Below are positions 47,005 through 58,255 of a stretch of DNA of 64,000 nt, in pieces (positions within the stretch are counted from its first letter, which is position 1; each line of letters begins with the position of its first letter). Source of the stretch: Sordariomycetes sp. S80-01Y (Eukaryota; Ascomycota; Sordariomycetes). The position numbers were made by a program, and so were the translations under genes. The stretch is taken from assembly GCA_037042185.1 (NCBI GenBank), contig JAXQJY010000032.1, positions 1,612,001 to 1,676,000 on the forward strand, in the 5' to 3' direction. Under the pieces are notes generated by a model. The model was not told the origin of the DNA, made no database searches, and saw only the letters and a program-made list of their open reading frames with translations.

Positions 47005-48627
47005 ATGTTTATCGTCAAGGGGCCCTTTTCGCTACATTCGCGCATGTCACACGTTTTGATGACGCTTGTCATTCTCGGCCTGTTTTTTCACACAATCAGG
47101 ATAGCCAACAACCAGCGCTCACCCAGCCCGTTATTACGAGACGCAGAGGTCATTCCGGAGGGCAGCACCTCGCCGGAGGAATTGTATTTGGCGCGATTGA
47201 GTCGGGATTTAGGACTCACCACGGAGCTGTCATGGCGAGCGTGGAGGATTGTACCAAGCGAGCAGGGAGAGGATTGGCCCTCCGTCACCGAGGTCAATCT
47301 CAAATTTGAGTCGGTCGCGCCCAAGGTGGTGGACACCTCATCGCCTGATCGCCTGGACTTGTACGCGAAGAAGAGGATGGAGCTGCCCGTTCCCATGAGT
47401 CCTCTTCTGGGCCAAGTCGATGCTTCAGACTTTCTATTCGGCGTGTCCACGACCTACGCGCGCATCCGCGACCGCGACTATGCCATGATCAAGGCTTGGT
47501 CGCGCTGGCTGACGGACGGGCACCACCACAGTAACGGCGCCAGTCTGGTAGTTGTTTTGAACCAAGCGAGGAACGATGAGCTTGAAGAGATCGACCGGAT
47601 GCTGCAGGCTACGGGCATTGATTGCTGGGTCACGACGACAGAGGAGCCCATGTCCATGGCGAGGCGCTACTTTGAGCTTTCGAGGATCTTGAGAACCTTT
47701 GCCGCCAACTTGGCAGCAAACGGCCAGGACAAGAGATGGTTCGGCCTTGTGGAGGACGACGTCTTCTTCCCCAGCTTGTCCTACCTTCGCGAACGGCTAT
47801 TTTCGTACAACACCGACGGCCAGCACTACATCGGTCTGCCGAGCGAGCGATTGGATTGGGAGATGGACGACAGGGGCATCACGACATACGGAGGTGGCTC
47901 CGTTCTACTAACTCGCACCGCCATTTCTAAAGTGCCTAACCTGCCCTGTTTTGAACCTGAGTCGAACGGCCCCTCCTTCAAAGCGAAGCGATGGGACGAG
48001 CTACTCCACGACTGCCTCATGAAACATTCCGATATCAACATGAATGTTTTGCCGGGCTTCTACTCGCCCAACGACGACAGATTCGACGAAAACACAGACA
48101 GCTACGAGACAGGGCAGCAACCTCTTCTTCTGCGACGCTATGCCGAGCGTCACCTTCTCAACATCAACAAAGCCCATCTAGTCACTAATGTCTGCGGTGA
48201 ATCTTGCTTCATGCAACGGTATCTCTTCCAGGACAAGTGGGTCCTCGTTAATGGCATTTCCATATCCCAATACCCCGACGGTGTGGAAATCAACCGTGGC
48301 GCATTGCCAGCATCGCCACCAGAGAAACGCCAAGTCGAGACCCCCAGGCCCACGCCAGGCGCAAAACCGCCGGCCAAGGAAGAGGCGTCGAGCCGCGGGA
48401 ATATTCCTGAGAGGGTCACCATCGACGACAACCTCGAAGGCGTCGACAGAGCCGCGCTCACGTACCACGGGCAGAAGAACATGTGGCGTCTCGTCGACTC
48501 AGCCATGTCCAAGGATCGAGCTGTATGGCAAGCCTACGTCAAGAGGGCGAATACCAAGGATCCCGAAGGGGACCAAAAGGACTCGGTGATTGTGCTGATT
48601 TGGGAGCACGGCAAAATCACAGCTTGA
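47005..48627 (+). CDS. Glycosyltransferase family 31 (fringe-like), type II membrane protein
   Basis: One exon of 540 aa from the ATG at 47005, chosen for its CACCATG context and because a signal anchor follows at once (about residues 14-33, MSHVLMTLVILGLFFHTIRI). The rest lies in the secretory lumen, probably the Golgi. The fringe-like GT-A core is visible: LFGVSTTYARIRDR, LVVVLNQARN, WFGLVEDDVFFPSL with the metal-binding EDD at 250-252, and GITTYGGGSVLLTRTAI, the Gly-rich segment typical of fungal GT31. Several Cys (CWV, CFEP, CLM, CGESCFM) could form disulfides. The 80 residues near 430-480 are Pro/Lys/Glu-rich. The sugar donor and acceptor are unknown; family members transfer hexoses or N-acetylhexosamines to glycans. 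It converges on the GNAT gene. Confidence 0.85.
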   Translation: MFIVKGPFSLHSRMSHVLMTLVILGLFFHTIRIANNQRSPSPLLRDAEVIPEGSTSPEELYLARLSRDLGLTTELSWRAWRIVPSEQGEDWPSVTEVNLKFESVAPKVVDTSSPDRLDLYAKKRMELPVPMSPLLGQVDASDFLFGVSTTYARIRDRDYAMIKAWSRWLTDGHHHSNGASLVVVLNQARNDELEEIDRMLQATGIDCWVTTTEEPMSMARRYFELSRILRTFAANLAANGQDKRWFGLVEDDVFFPSLSYLRERLFSYNTDGQHYIGLPSERLDWEMDDRGITTYGGGSVLLTRTAISKVPNLPCFEPESNGPSFKAKRWDELLHDCLMKHSDINMNVLPGFYSPNDDRFDENTDSYETGQQPLLLRRYAERHLLNINKAHLVTNVCGESCFMQRYLFQDKWVLVNGISISQYPDGVEINRGALPASPPEKRQVETPRPTPGAKPPAKEEASSRGNIPERVTIDDNLEGVDRAALTYHGQKNMWRLVDSAMSKDRAVWQAYVKRANTKDPEGDQKDSVIVLIWEHGKITA

Positions 48628-48858
48628 TCTTCTGCGGTCAACTTACTTCAACTTGTCTATATTTACGGCGCTTTGGGATGGAACCTGTTTATACAACTTA
48701 ACGCACAAAGAAGCAGCCTCCGGGTATGAAAGAGAGGGGGATGACACGTGGAGGGAAAATACAAAGCAAACGAATGTATTAGCGACGGCCCCCCCGTTTA
48801 CGGCCACCTACTTCCAAGATACCTGACACGAATCAACGGCCTCCTTGTGGCATTACTT

Positions 48859-49497
48859 CTAACCCCGTTCCTTCTTCCATTCCTCAGCTGTGATCTCAAA
48901 GTACAGCTCCTGTTTATGCTTGTCGAACTCTGCTGGCCGCAGAACGGCCTTTCCCCTGTCGAGTCCCAGCCTTTCAATGACCCGCATCATAGCATCATTG
49001 TCCTCCAATGTCGTAATCGTCAAAAGATCAAGCTGCAAGCCCCCCTCGGCCACCGATCGCGCCCCGAAGTCCAACGTCAACTTCATAGCTTCAGTCGCGT
49101 ATCCGCAGCCCCTTTTCTCCCGCTTCAGCACGACGCCCGCGTCACCAGCTCGCAAGTCCCTGCCTTCTCGCTGCCAGCTTTTGATGCAGCCGAACCCGGC
49201 GATGCCAATCGGCTCGTCGCTCTCCACCACGAGCAGATTCGCCTTCGCGGGGCCAGACGTGACTCGGCCGCGCGGGTCCGTCACCGTCGGGTTGCGTACG
49301 GCGTGGTCGTTCATGCGGGCCACAGCGCCGCGACCCCATTCTTCGTCTAGGACTTTGGATGGGTCGGTGCTGCTGTCTGGAGGGGAGACGAGCTCGGCGA
49401 AGGCTGCGCCGTCGTTGATTGCGATCCATCGGACGGTGAGAGCCGGGAATGCTGAGGAGGTTATGTGGGTGGACTGATGGGTGGTAGAGGTAGCCAT
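48859..49497 (-). CDS. GNAT-family N-acetyltransferase
   Basis: A single exon of 212 aa. The GCN5-related acetyltransferase fold is supported by the beta strand LLVVESDEPIGIAGFGCI, the acetyl-CoA loop KREKRGCGYATEAM (R-X-X-G-X-G/A) at about residues 126-139, and the helix and strand after it (LTITTLEDNDAMMRVIERLGL), which has the Asn usual in the RimJ/RimL-like group. It transfers acetyl from acetyl-CoA to an amine; the substrate is unknown. The ending FEITAEEWKKER is common in fungal RimJ-like acetyltransferases. There is no targeting signal, so it is probably cytosolic. Convergent with the GT31 gene, 231 bp apart. Confidence 0.85.
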   Translation of the reverse strand: MATSTTHQSTHITSSAFPALTVRWIAINDGAAFAELVSPPDSSTDPSKVLDEEWGRGAVARMNDHAVRNPTVTDPRGRVTSGPAKANLLVVESDEPIGIAGFGCIKSWQREGRDLRAGDAGVVLKREKRGCGYATEAMKLTLDFGARSVAEGGLQLDLLTITTLEDNDAMMRVIERLGLDRGKAVLRPAEFDKHKQELYFEITAEEWKKERG

Positions 49498-50245
49498 GTT
49501 CGCGGCTGTGTTTGTAGAGCTTGTAGCAGAGGTTGTTCAGTTCGTGGACGGTATACCACCGGATAGACTGCATATATACATGCGAATTTGGGACGGTCAA
49601 TTGACGAAAGGGACATTGGGAGCGATATCCGCCCATCTTCGCATCTCCTAGTCCACTCCGCTTACACTGGGCGCAATGCACTATCCTAGTTCCGTGGTGA
49701 GTCAACCGCGGCACAGTCCAATGTAGTCACATCTTGCAGAAGACAAAACGCGAAACTAAGACATGACGACGTGCTAGGAAGCTTGACCACTGCCCGCTTT
49801 GCACCTAACGTTGATGTCGGAGCCACGACAGAGATGGCGTCGGCGCGCAGATCCGTCACCAAAGTCCCCCTGTGGGCGGGTAGGTTGGTGAGTCAGGGGA
49901 CCCTCAACTTCCTATCCGGGAGGGAACAACGGGAGTCACGGCCAACGTGCCCCTGTCCCTGTGTGTCTGGAATTTTGCGATTGATGCCGAGGCGTTTTGC
50001 GGAGGGACGCAGGGATGGTGGCTGGAAGGGACTGGGATTGAACTCTCGGCTTTGGTGCGGCGAGTGAACGTCAATTCTGGGTGACTTGGGTTTCTAGGCG
50101 GAAGCCTGCGAGATCAATGCTTTCTCCGGCGGGATTTTTTGACATTAGAATCAGCGTTACCATCAAGCAGTGAGATGAGTCCGTGAATACAACATATGTA
50201 TTGATACTGTGACCATTCCGCACTGGTGTTAATGGTCGAAAACGT
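49498..50245. promoter_or_regulatory. Promoter of the GNAT gene and 3' end of SPO7
   Basis: A 748-bp gap between two minus-strand genes. A short open frame at 49771-50067 (plus) has no recognisable content. A TATATA element lies at 49573-49578, 76 bp above the GNAT start codon. Confidence 0.5.
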
Positions 50246-51547
50246 CTACGGCTTTTCCCCCTTCCCCTTACTCCTCGTGACCCTGCCCTCCCCTTCTCTG
50301 GTACCCTCCGAGTCTGCGCTCGTCTCCTTGGCCAACGGGCTCGTGAACTCAGGCGTGACACTCCTGCTCTCCGTCCCGGGCCTCTTTCCCCTCGTGCTCA
50401 TCGCGCTGACACTGGTAGCCTTCTTCCTCCTCTCCTTGCCGCTGGCCGTGGAGCTCGAGCTCGGCTTGCGGGCTACGTGGCCGTGGTAGACCTCGTCGGC
50501 CTCGAGGATGGGAGTCTGGGACCGGGACGAGCTCGTGGAGCCGCGGCGGACGCTGCTACTGCGGCGCTTTCGCTCCTTTTCCACGAGGTGGTGCCGTGGG
50601 TTGTGCGCGCGGTGCGGCTCGTGGTGAACAGGGCGCGGGTGACGGCCGGGCAGCCACCACAGCCAGCCGAATTGCTGTTTCGCGAGTTTGTGATCGTGGT
50701 CTTGGACTTTCTTCCTCAACAGAGCGCGACGCTCGTTCTCCCGCTCCCAGTACTCGTTGCGGTAGATCTCCCAGTTCTCGCGGAACGTAGGTGAGAAGGG
50801 CTTCGCATGCAGGAGGAGCTTGACGTAGTCGCCTCCCGGCGCAAGATCTTCCTCGTGGCCCCCGCGCTCTTCATCGTCGTGGGGCAGGACGAGGGTTGGA
50901 TGGTTGTCGCCGGAGACCTGCAGCTCCTTTTCGACTTCGCGGAGCAGGGAGGGATCGACGTGGCGGTAGGATGAGCTCGCGGTGTGGGAGAAGAGCCCGT
51001 AAGTCAGAAAGAACCCAATCGTCGAGAGCATCTCGGCATACCACGGCCGGCGCATGATGACGAGCTTGCAATTGAAGGCCCGCAGTCCTCGGTTCGAGAT
51101 AGCCAGCCATCGTCTCGGCCATCGGATCCCCCTTTCCCAGATTCCCACAGCCCAAACCAAGACGGCCGTAATCACGCCTGCCCCCAGCGCAACCTTGTAC
51201 GCGCCCTCCAAGGCCCAGTAAATGCTGCCACCGACACCCCTGCCGTCCTCTCGCGGCTTGAAGAAGAGCTGATAGCTGAAGAAGACTATCCAGGCGGACA
51301 GAAGCATGAGGAAGAAGGTGTGGTGGCGCTTGCGGGCGCGGAGCTCGAGATACTGCGCGCGCAGGGAGGCTTCGAGGATGAGGAGGTTGAGGTAGACCAT
51401 TGAAGGTGTGTTGGGCGCATTGTTTGTCGCGTCGGACTTGTTGGCTTGGTCGGGCTGCTGTATGGGGGAGGTGCCGGCGTCGGATTTTACGTCCTGAACG
51501 GGGACGGAGGCGGCGCCTTTGACGATGCTGTCGAGGGAGGCGGCCAT
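50246..51547 (-). CDS. spo7: SPO7-like subunit of the Nem1-Spo7 phosphatase
   Basis: A single exon of 433 aa. Spo7 binds the phosphatase Nem1 at the nuclear envelope and ER; the complex dephosphorylates the phosphatidate phosphatase Pah1 and so controls phospholipid and storage-lipid synthesis and nuclear shape. The Spo7 core is clear: VYLNLLILEASLRAQYLELRARKRHH (51-76), first membrane segment about 77-96, second about 116-135, then WLAISNRGLRAFNCKLVIMRRPWY and a hydrophobic stretch to about 186. Conserved RENWEIYRNEYWERENERR follows. The C-terminal 130 residues are Ser/Arg/Lys-rich and disordered, making it longer than yeast Spo7 (259 aa), as usual in filamentous fungi. Divergent from the CLD1-like hydrolase gene. 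Confidence 0.92.
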   Translation of the reverse strand: MAASLDSIVKGAASVPVQDVKSDAGTSPIQQPDQANKSDATNNAPNTPSMVYLNLLILEASLRAQYLELRARKRHHTFFLMLLSAWIVFFSYQLFFKPREDGRGVGGSIYWALEGAYKVALGAGVITAVLVWAVGIWERGIRWPRRWLAISNRGLRAFNCKLVIMRRPWYAEMLSTIGFFLTYGLFSHTASSSYRHVDPSLLREVEKELQVSGDNHPTLVLPHDDEERGGHEEDLAPGGDYVKLLLHAKPFSPTFRENWEIYRNEYWERENERRALLRKKVQDHDHKLAKQQFGWLWWLPGRHPRPVHHEPHRAHNPRHHLVEKERKRRSSSVRRGSTSSSRSQTPILEADEVYHGHVARKPSSSSTASGKERRKKATSVSAMSTRGKRPGTESRSVTPEFTSPLAKETSADSEGTREGEGRVTRSKGKGEKP

Positions 51548-52249
51548 GTTGGGGATGGGATGTATGGTGACGGCGGATGGAGTGGAGGCTGCGATCAGCC
51601 TTTCAGAGGCATACAGCTGCCATACAGCTGGAGAATCTTAGCTGTAGGCTCGACAGGCTACAAAGAGAGCCAGGTCAGTATCGTGGTCGCTGGACAATGA
51701 GGTTGTCGCTGTCGACGGTTCACGTGCGAGTCAACAGGCAAAGCTCGCTTCGATCCCAATCCCACGTCATGTCTTGGTGGGCAGATTCCAGAATCCCCTG
51801 GCACCACCAGCCACAGCGTGCCGGTCATTGTGACGCCACAGGCGGGCTCGGCGGACAACGGCGCCAATCATCGGCCCAAACAAACCCACGACAGGCCCAT
51901 CTCATTGCCGAGCCTCAGGCCTGCGAGGAAGATGTTGGGGACACCCGACACATCATGAAAAGCCTCAGCGTTGCTCTGTCACCCTCCGCCCCCTTCAGAG
52001 CATCACTCATCCTATACACAACGCTTCGGACCTTTTTACAAATCGACCGCACCCGCATAGCCTCCCATAGCCTCCCTCGCACTCGGCCCAGCACTCATGA
52101 ACGGACTCCGTCCACCAAAACCCGCGGCTTAACTCCGAATCCCTCTTCGTCACCGTCATACTTTCTCGATCTCGAAGCGCCTGTCGCAAGTCCGCTGGGG
52201 GCGTCTTTTCTTACAAAAAGCGCCCCTTGCCTCCGTCCCCGCGGCCGGC
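51548..52249. promoter_or_regulatory. Divergent promoter of SPO7 and the CLD1-like hydrolase
   Basis: This 702-bp region must drive two lipid-related genes in opposite directions. The half near 52250 is C/T-rich, a fungal leader pattern. Overlapping short frames carry no recognisable product. No TATA box is clear. Confidence 0.55.
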
Positions 52250-53905
52250 ATGCTCAAGCAACAAACCGCCACCGCCGTCCTACGCTCGCGCATCACGGTT
52301 GTGTCTTCCATGCCTGGCGCAAACGGCACCCCTCCACCCCCCCAACAGCACCACACGCAGCACGTCAAGATGTCGACGACGGGTGGTAACGCCACAGCGC
52401 AGGCTGCGCAGCACGAGGTGAAGCAGAAGAAGCCCGAGCGGCCACCGTCTGCTTTCTTCCCGCTGGGTTACAAAGATGCAGCCTATCAGTGGGTAAGTTC
52501 CGACGCACTTGCGCTCCCGCAATGTGTCTACGACAGGTCGCGAGAGAGATGTTAACGAGACCAGTGGACGAGCGTGACACCGCCTATCGCAGAGCGCAAT
52601 GTCCTCACGCTCATGCCCAACCTCAAAGAAGCCATCGATACCCTCGCCAACCCCTCCGCCACCGACAAAGCCCACCAACAACCCATCGGCACGCGGGTCT
52701 GGCGACGGACCATGGTTCAGCTGTCCGGCAAGAACCGCGCCCTCAACGAAGTGTCCATCGAGCGCGTGGGCGAGGAGGAAGATGAAACGCTGGTCATGAT
52801 CCACGGCTACGGCGCGGGCTTGGGTTTCTTCTACAAGAACTTCGAGCCCATCACGCGGACACCAGGACTGAAACTGTACGCGCTGGACATGCTAGGCATG
52901 GGTAACTCCAGTCGCCCGCCCTTCAAAATCCACGCAAAGACCAAGGAGGAGCAAGTCATCGAGGCGGAGAACTGGTTCATCGATGCCCTCGAGGAGTGGC
53001 GGAAAACGCGCAAGATTGAACGCTTCACGCTCCTCGGCCACTCGCTGGGCGGATACTTGGCCGTGTCCTACGCGCTGAAATACCCCGGTCACCTAAAGAA
53101 GCTCATCCTCGCTTCGCCGGTGGGCATCCCTAAAGATCCTTACGCCGTCAACGCCAGCATGCCGGAACCGGGCGAGCCGACCATAGAAAGCGAATTCGCA
53201 CAAGACGTGCAGCAGCCCAGCCAACATAACGAGCCTACGAGGACGCTCGATAAGAGCGCGCCAGCTGGTAACCCCACGCCGCCGAATATGCCAAAGCGAC
53301 CATTGCCGGGATGGTTGGTCTGGCTCTGGGACGCCAACATCTCACCCTTCAGCATCGTACGCATGACCGGACCCTTGGGTCCCAGATTTGTATCAGGCTG
53401 GAGCTCAAGACGCTTCAACCACCTCCCGCCCGAGGAATCGCAAGCCCTACACGACTACTCATTCTCCATCTTCAGGCAGAAAGGCAGCGGAGAGTACGCG
53501 CTAGCCTACATCCTCGCGCCAGGCGCCTACGCCCGCCGCCCTGTCATTGACCGCATCCAGGGCGTTGGCCGCCAAGCTCTGCCCTCTCCTTCTTCCTCCG
53601 CGGACGAGGTGAAGAGGGAGACCGGGATACCAGTCGTGTTCATGTACGGCGAGAACGACTGGATGGACGCTGAGGGCGGCCGCGCCGCCAAGGCGAAACT
53701 CGAGGCCGAACAGGCCCGCGCCCTCGCCTCCGCCACCGACGCAGAGAAGCAAAGCGAGAACGGAAGCGCAAAGGTCGTCGTGATCCCCAAAGCCGGCCAT
53801 CACCTCTACCTGGACAACCCGGACGGGTTCAACGATGTCATCCTGAAGGAACTGGAGATGACGAAGAAGGACGAGGAGAAGAGGAAGCAAAGACTGGAAG
53901 CTTGA
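52250..53905 (+). CDS. Alpha/beta hydrolase of the CLD1/ABHD4-ABHD5 type
   Basis: Two exons, 52250-52492 and 52565-53905, joined by a 72-bp intron in phase 0, give 527 aa. The alpha/beta hydrolase fold shows TLVMIHGYGAG (oxyanion region, about 157-166), the nucleophile elbow LLGHSLGG with Ser241, FMYGENDWMD (acidic-residue loop) and a C-terminal GHHLYLDNPDGFN. The HX4D motif HHLYLD marks the CGI-58/ABHD5, ABHD4 and yeast Cld1/Ict1 branch. Yeast Cld1 is a mitochondrial cardiolipin deacylase and Ict1 a lysophosphatidate acyltransferase. The N terminus (MLKQQTATAVLRSRITVVSS) is basic and hydroxylated, compatible with a mitochondrial leader, followed by a Gln/His/Pro linker. Either enzymatic role is possible; the serine triad favours a lipase. 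Confidence 0.87.
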
Positions 53906-54441
53906 GGCCGCAGCCCCGAGACTGGGACACATTAGATGATGCATGAGTGTTGGGCTGGCGTTGGAGTGGTTTTGTCCTTTTGGGAAGCGCTGTTTGCATC
54001 GTATAGATAAAGTTCTGCCTCAGAGGTTAGAACCTCGCGGCCTTGTAAATGCTATACATACATACCTTAGATATAGAAATCATACTTACCCTATCACCGT
54101 CTCTGCAAAGCATGGTCCTGACCAGCACCACCCGTCGGCCACCACAATCCGGACTGTATAGAGAGGCGTTTGCTTCAGCAGGGGAGGAGGGGAGGTGCTC
54201 TACTAACTTGCCAGCCTTTGTGGTGCAGACTGACTTACATTGCTACAGAATGGTTCACATGGACAATCAATTGTTGAAAATAATGTATGCGTATTCAAGA
54301 AGCACCCCTGCGCCGCACCGCGTAACGGGTACCAGATCTAGCTCTGTCTCCAAACTCCTGGGTATTCGCCTTACACCATTCTATGCAAATCTGCAAACGC
54401 CCACATAAAATAAGGAATGAAACAGACCCCGCAAGCAGTGC
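53906..54441. other. Shared 3' gap of the hydrolase and channel genes
   Basis: A 536-bp gap between convergent genes, AT-rich around 54040-54110 and 54280-54420, holding both 3' UTRs. No gene is seen. Confidence 0.6.
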
Positions 54442-57400
54442 TTACAAGTTGATGACATCAACTTCGGAGAAATCAGGCGGGTTCTTGCCGTAGACAACTC
54501 GAACCTTGCTGTCCAACGCAGTACCTTCATTGCTGATCCAGATGTTCTCGCTGTACTGCTTTGTGCGGAGGATCTCATCGTCGCTGATGCCCAAGTCATC
54601 TCGCGGGATCCAGACAACTGGTCGGCGGGCCCGCAAGGCCGAGTGTCGGAAAGCGTTACGGACAAGGAGGTCTCTCTCATCAGGTGTGAGATCCTCGATA
54701 TCATCGTTCATGCCGCCGTAAAGGGCGTTTCCTATCGCCTGCTGAGCCTCGATATCCTTCTGTCGTTGCTTGCTACGGTATTCAGTCGCGGCTCGGTCCG
54801 TATTGGTGATTTTGCGAATTTGATTGCCGCCATCTTTCGCCCAGGCACCCACTTGCTTCATGGGGTTCTTCAGACCACCGTTCTTCCGTCGTTCCCGGAG
54901 CTCCTCCATTTCAATATCCTCGTCGTGGTTGCTTCCTATCCGTGGTGATCGGATCTGAGACCGCGCGGTCAACGGACTGTGAGCGTCCCCGCCCTCTTTC
55001 TCATTGTCATAATCCTCAAGGCCGAATCGCTTGTTCTGCGCACGCTGGAAAGCCTCATCTCGCAAAACAGCCTCATCCTCAAACGTGATAGGCAGATAAC
55101 GGAGCAGCGGTCCGAATGATCTGTTGAGCAAGACTTGGAAGAGGACCGTGAGGGCCAAGACGACGAGCATGACGATACCATGAGGCGTGCATACGTTGTT
55201 CTTGTCCTCATCTTCCACTATAAAGAACAGGCCTGCTACGCAAAGCTCCATGAAGTAGACACCGGTGAAGGTCTGGTTGATGGCTCGAGGGTATAGCACA
55301 CCTCCGGTATCGTGCTCGAAGCGAGTGACGTAAAGCATGTTGTAACGATGTGCTAGCCATAGGAGACTGAAGGTGATGATGACAAAGATAGAAATCAGCG
55401 GCGCTATGACGCAGTACACCAAGCCAATGCAGGCGAAGTTCGTGTAGACCGGGAAGAAAGTTCCCCAGTTGACATTGTTGAGCTTAGTGTTGCGCGTCCA
55501 CTTGTTGCGAGCCGTGCTGTCCATGATGCGGGCCACAATGAACCACATCGCCAGTGTTGCGATCTGAAGCAGGGAACCGGAGCTCGTTGACAAAGCTTGC
55601 AGGATCATGTAAGTGAAGAAGTAGTTTGCGGCCTTTGGCAGATTGGTAGCGAGTAGATCCAGAACGGCGGTAACGCTATTAAGTTGCTCGATGTTGGAGA
55701 CCAATTTGTCAATACTAGCCGCGAAGAAGGAGGCGACCGAAACGATCAGGAAGACCTGAACAAACAGGAAGAGGAAGTAGAAAACCTGAACAAACTCAGC
55801 CCTCTGTGCACCCGTCTTGGCACCTCGGAAACCAGCAAGCAGGTTAAGGATGATGGGTACCAGGATGAGCATAAGGGCGAGCAACGCGGCGGGCAAAACA
55901 CCAGCAATAGCCTCAGCAACGGTCCGGATACCGTCACTGCTGTCAAGCCAGCTTAGCCAGTCATTATTGGCAATAAGCTCGTCCAGCTGGCTCAGAGAAG
56001 CCGTAAATGCAACGGGAATAGCCCAGAGTAGAACCATGCCAACAATGAAGCCAACAGCGGCACCCGTTCGTGCCCATTCCTGCCACCATGAGAGCGCCAT
56101 GTTGTCCCAGACAACGTCGCGAGGAGAAATCTCGATGATACGTGGAGACATGTGTTTTGGCAGATGGTGCATGGTGCTTTGACAAGCCATGTGAGCAGCC
56201 ACCTGGTGCTCAAACTGGATAAAAGCCGAACTCATAAGAGGGTATCTTTCTGGGTGCTTCTGGTCCTCGTCGATCTCGACATTGAGACGTGCCAGCTCCT
56301 CCCGACACCAGTAGATCGTGTCGACCTTCTTAGTGACCCAAGGCATTCCGAAGAGCCATTGCTGGCCAAAAAGGGGAAGATGGTGTGAAGGACGGTCCTT
56401 CTTCTTGATATATTTCGCCCACGCCTGGTCGCCTGCTTCTTGGTCCACGCCTGGGTTGCAGGCAGGCTGGTATTCCAGTTCCTTGATTTCTGGACCTTTG
56501 CTCAAAAATGGGATCGACTGCTTGAATTGCTGCCAGGCAGATTTATTCTCGGCTGCTTCTTTTGCCATGTAGTCGGCGGCTTCCCCTCCTTGGGGTACCG
56601 GTGATGCATATCCGCCACCGGGAGGCTTCCAGAATTGCCAGAAGGCCGGATCGTCTTTCAGGACCTGGTCGTTAATATTGTCAATCTTGCGAACAGTGTT
56701 GCCCGCTACGCCAGCAGCCTGAATGGGCTTTGTAGACCCGTCAGACTCAGATCGCGTGCGGGGACCGACGGTGGATGGGGAAGGATACGATTTAGGAGCC
56801 GTAGGCACAGCCTCTCCCTCCCCTGGGATCTGAACTCGCCGATTGGCTGGGTCCGCATTGTCTTGATAATCGTTCGGGGCCAGTCCAACGAAGCCATTGG
56901 TCGTTTCAAGTTGGTTATCGACACCGTGACCAGCCCCCTTAACCGCTCCCGCAATGCCATGTCCGACCTTCGTCAGAGGGTCTCCAAACAGCGGAACCTT
57001 GCGCCCCTTGGAGTCGGTGCGTTCGTGTCCAGACTCGACAGCGTTTGACTGGTGTTGGGCAGCGTCTTCCGGATTAGTATTGATGTGCGGGACCTCATGA
57101 GTGTCACCAGCATTAAGGCCCTCTCCGCTGTTAGCCATTGCTTTGGCGCGGGCATCCCTTTCGGCGTCTCGCGCGGCTTGGTCGTCCTTGGACACGTGCT
57201 TGTTCTTCTTATCATCCTTCTTTTTTTGCTTCAGCTGTGCCTTCTTTGCTGCTTTGATAAGATCGGTCTCCGCGCCTTCAAGCTTCTTGTGGATCTTGTC
57301 CCGCATCTCGATCTTCTCCAGCAGAGTGCTCAAGTCTCTGTTCAGCCAGATGTTGCGAACTCCGCCTGGGAAGACATCGAAAAGTCCACGTAGTGCTTCT

Positions 57401-58255
57401 TCAGTCAACCATTTTCCCGGGATACCGTTCACGAGAACGGTGGTCGCAGATGCTCTCAGGCGATGCTCAGCACTCGTCAAATAGTCCTGTCGAACTTTGA
57501 TGTAGACTCGAAGCTCAGTGTAGAAGACTGTGCAGACCCAAATGACGATCAGGATGGCCATGAGCAAGTGAGCGCCATAGCGGCTCGTATTTGTAGGCTT
57601 CACATTGCCCCAAGCCAACGTATCCAAACCAGTGACAGTGCCGGTAGTATTGCGAGATTTGTCGCTGGGATCGATGTCCTTTCCTCGGCCGTCGATGTAA
57701 TTGAGTGGGATAAGAGTCGGCAGCACAATGAGGCAAATAGGAATGAAGATCACCAACAGAGTCCTCAAGTATCGCAGGAAGAAGTAGGCATCGAGACCGC
57801 ACTTCTGAATGATTTCACGATCGGGGAATTTGAACAGGTTCTTGATCAAAGCAATCAGTCCAGAAGGAGGGCTCGGAGTTCGTTCGCGTTCGGGGACGAG
57901 GTAAGTTTTGGGTTTGCTAGAAGGGTTTAGAGTTAGCGGCGGCTTCAGGGGCAGGCCAGACCGCCACGGTACGAGGTCCAGGGGAATCTTACAAAATCCG
58001 AGCGAGCTTATTCCGAAGCAAGACGAAGAGGCCCGTTTGAACAGAAAATACGATAATACTGACGACGATGGCAGTAAGGAAACTCGTAATGCCAATGCCT
58101 TGGTCTTCTTGGGCAGCGCCAGGAGAGCTCTCGGCTCTTGCGCTCAGCCTTCCTGCACTATCCTTGACGAGTTGAACAAGATCATCCCAGTTGGCGGTAG
58201 GCGATCGAGGAGACAGGTGGATGTCCTCACTGGGTTGTGGCAGCTCCAGCGCCAT
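54442..58255 (-). CDS. CSC1/OSCA/TMEM63-type cation channel (DUF221/RSN1_7TM)
   Basis: Two exons on the minus strand, 58255-57993 and 57916-54442, give 1245 aa. The family comprises osmotically or mechanically gated cation channels (yeast Csc1, plant OSCA, animal TMEM63) and relatives such as Rsn1 and Phm7. Exon 1 encodes the first membrane segment (SFLTAIVVSIIVFSVQTGLFVLLRNKLARIF). Next come two more segments, then a long cytosolic domain with an RRM-like part (LVNGIPGKWLTEEALRGLF) interrupted by a Lys/Glu/Asp-rich insert and a Pro/Ser-rich insert of about 250 residues. AFIQFEHQVAAHMACQS and ISPRDVVWDNM close it. About seven membrane segments follow (RSN1_7TM), then a charged tail with a PHM7-ext segment ending DDEILRTKQYSENIWISNEG. 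Long for the family because of the inserts. Confidence 0.92.

Noticed and set aside
48890-49477. A 195-codon open frame on the plus strand
   Set aside because: Antisense to the GNAT gene, which has clear acetyl-CoA-binding motifs.
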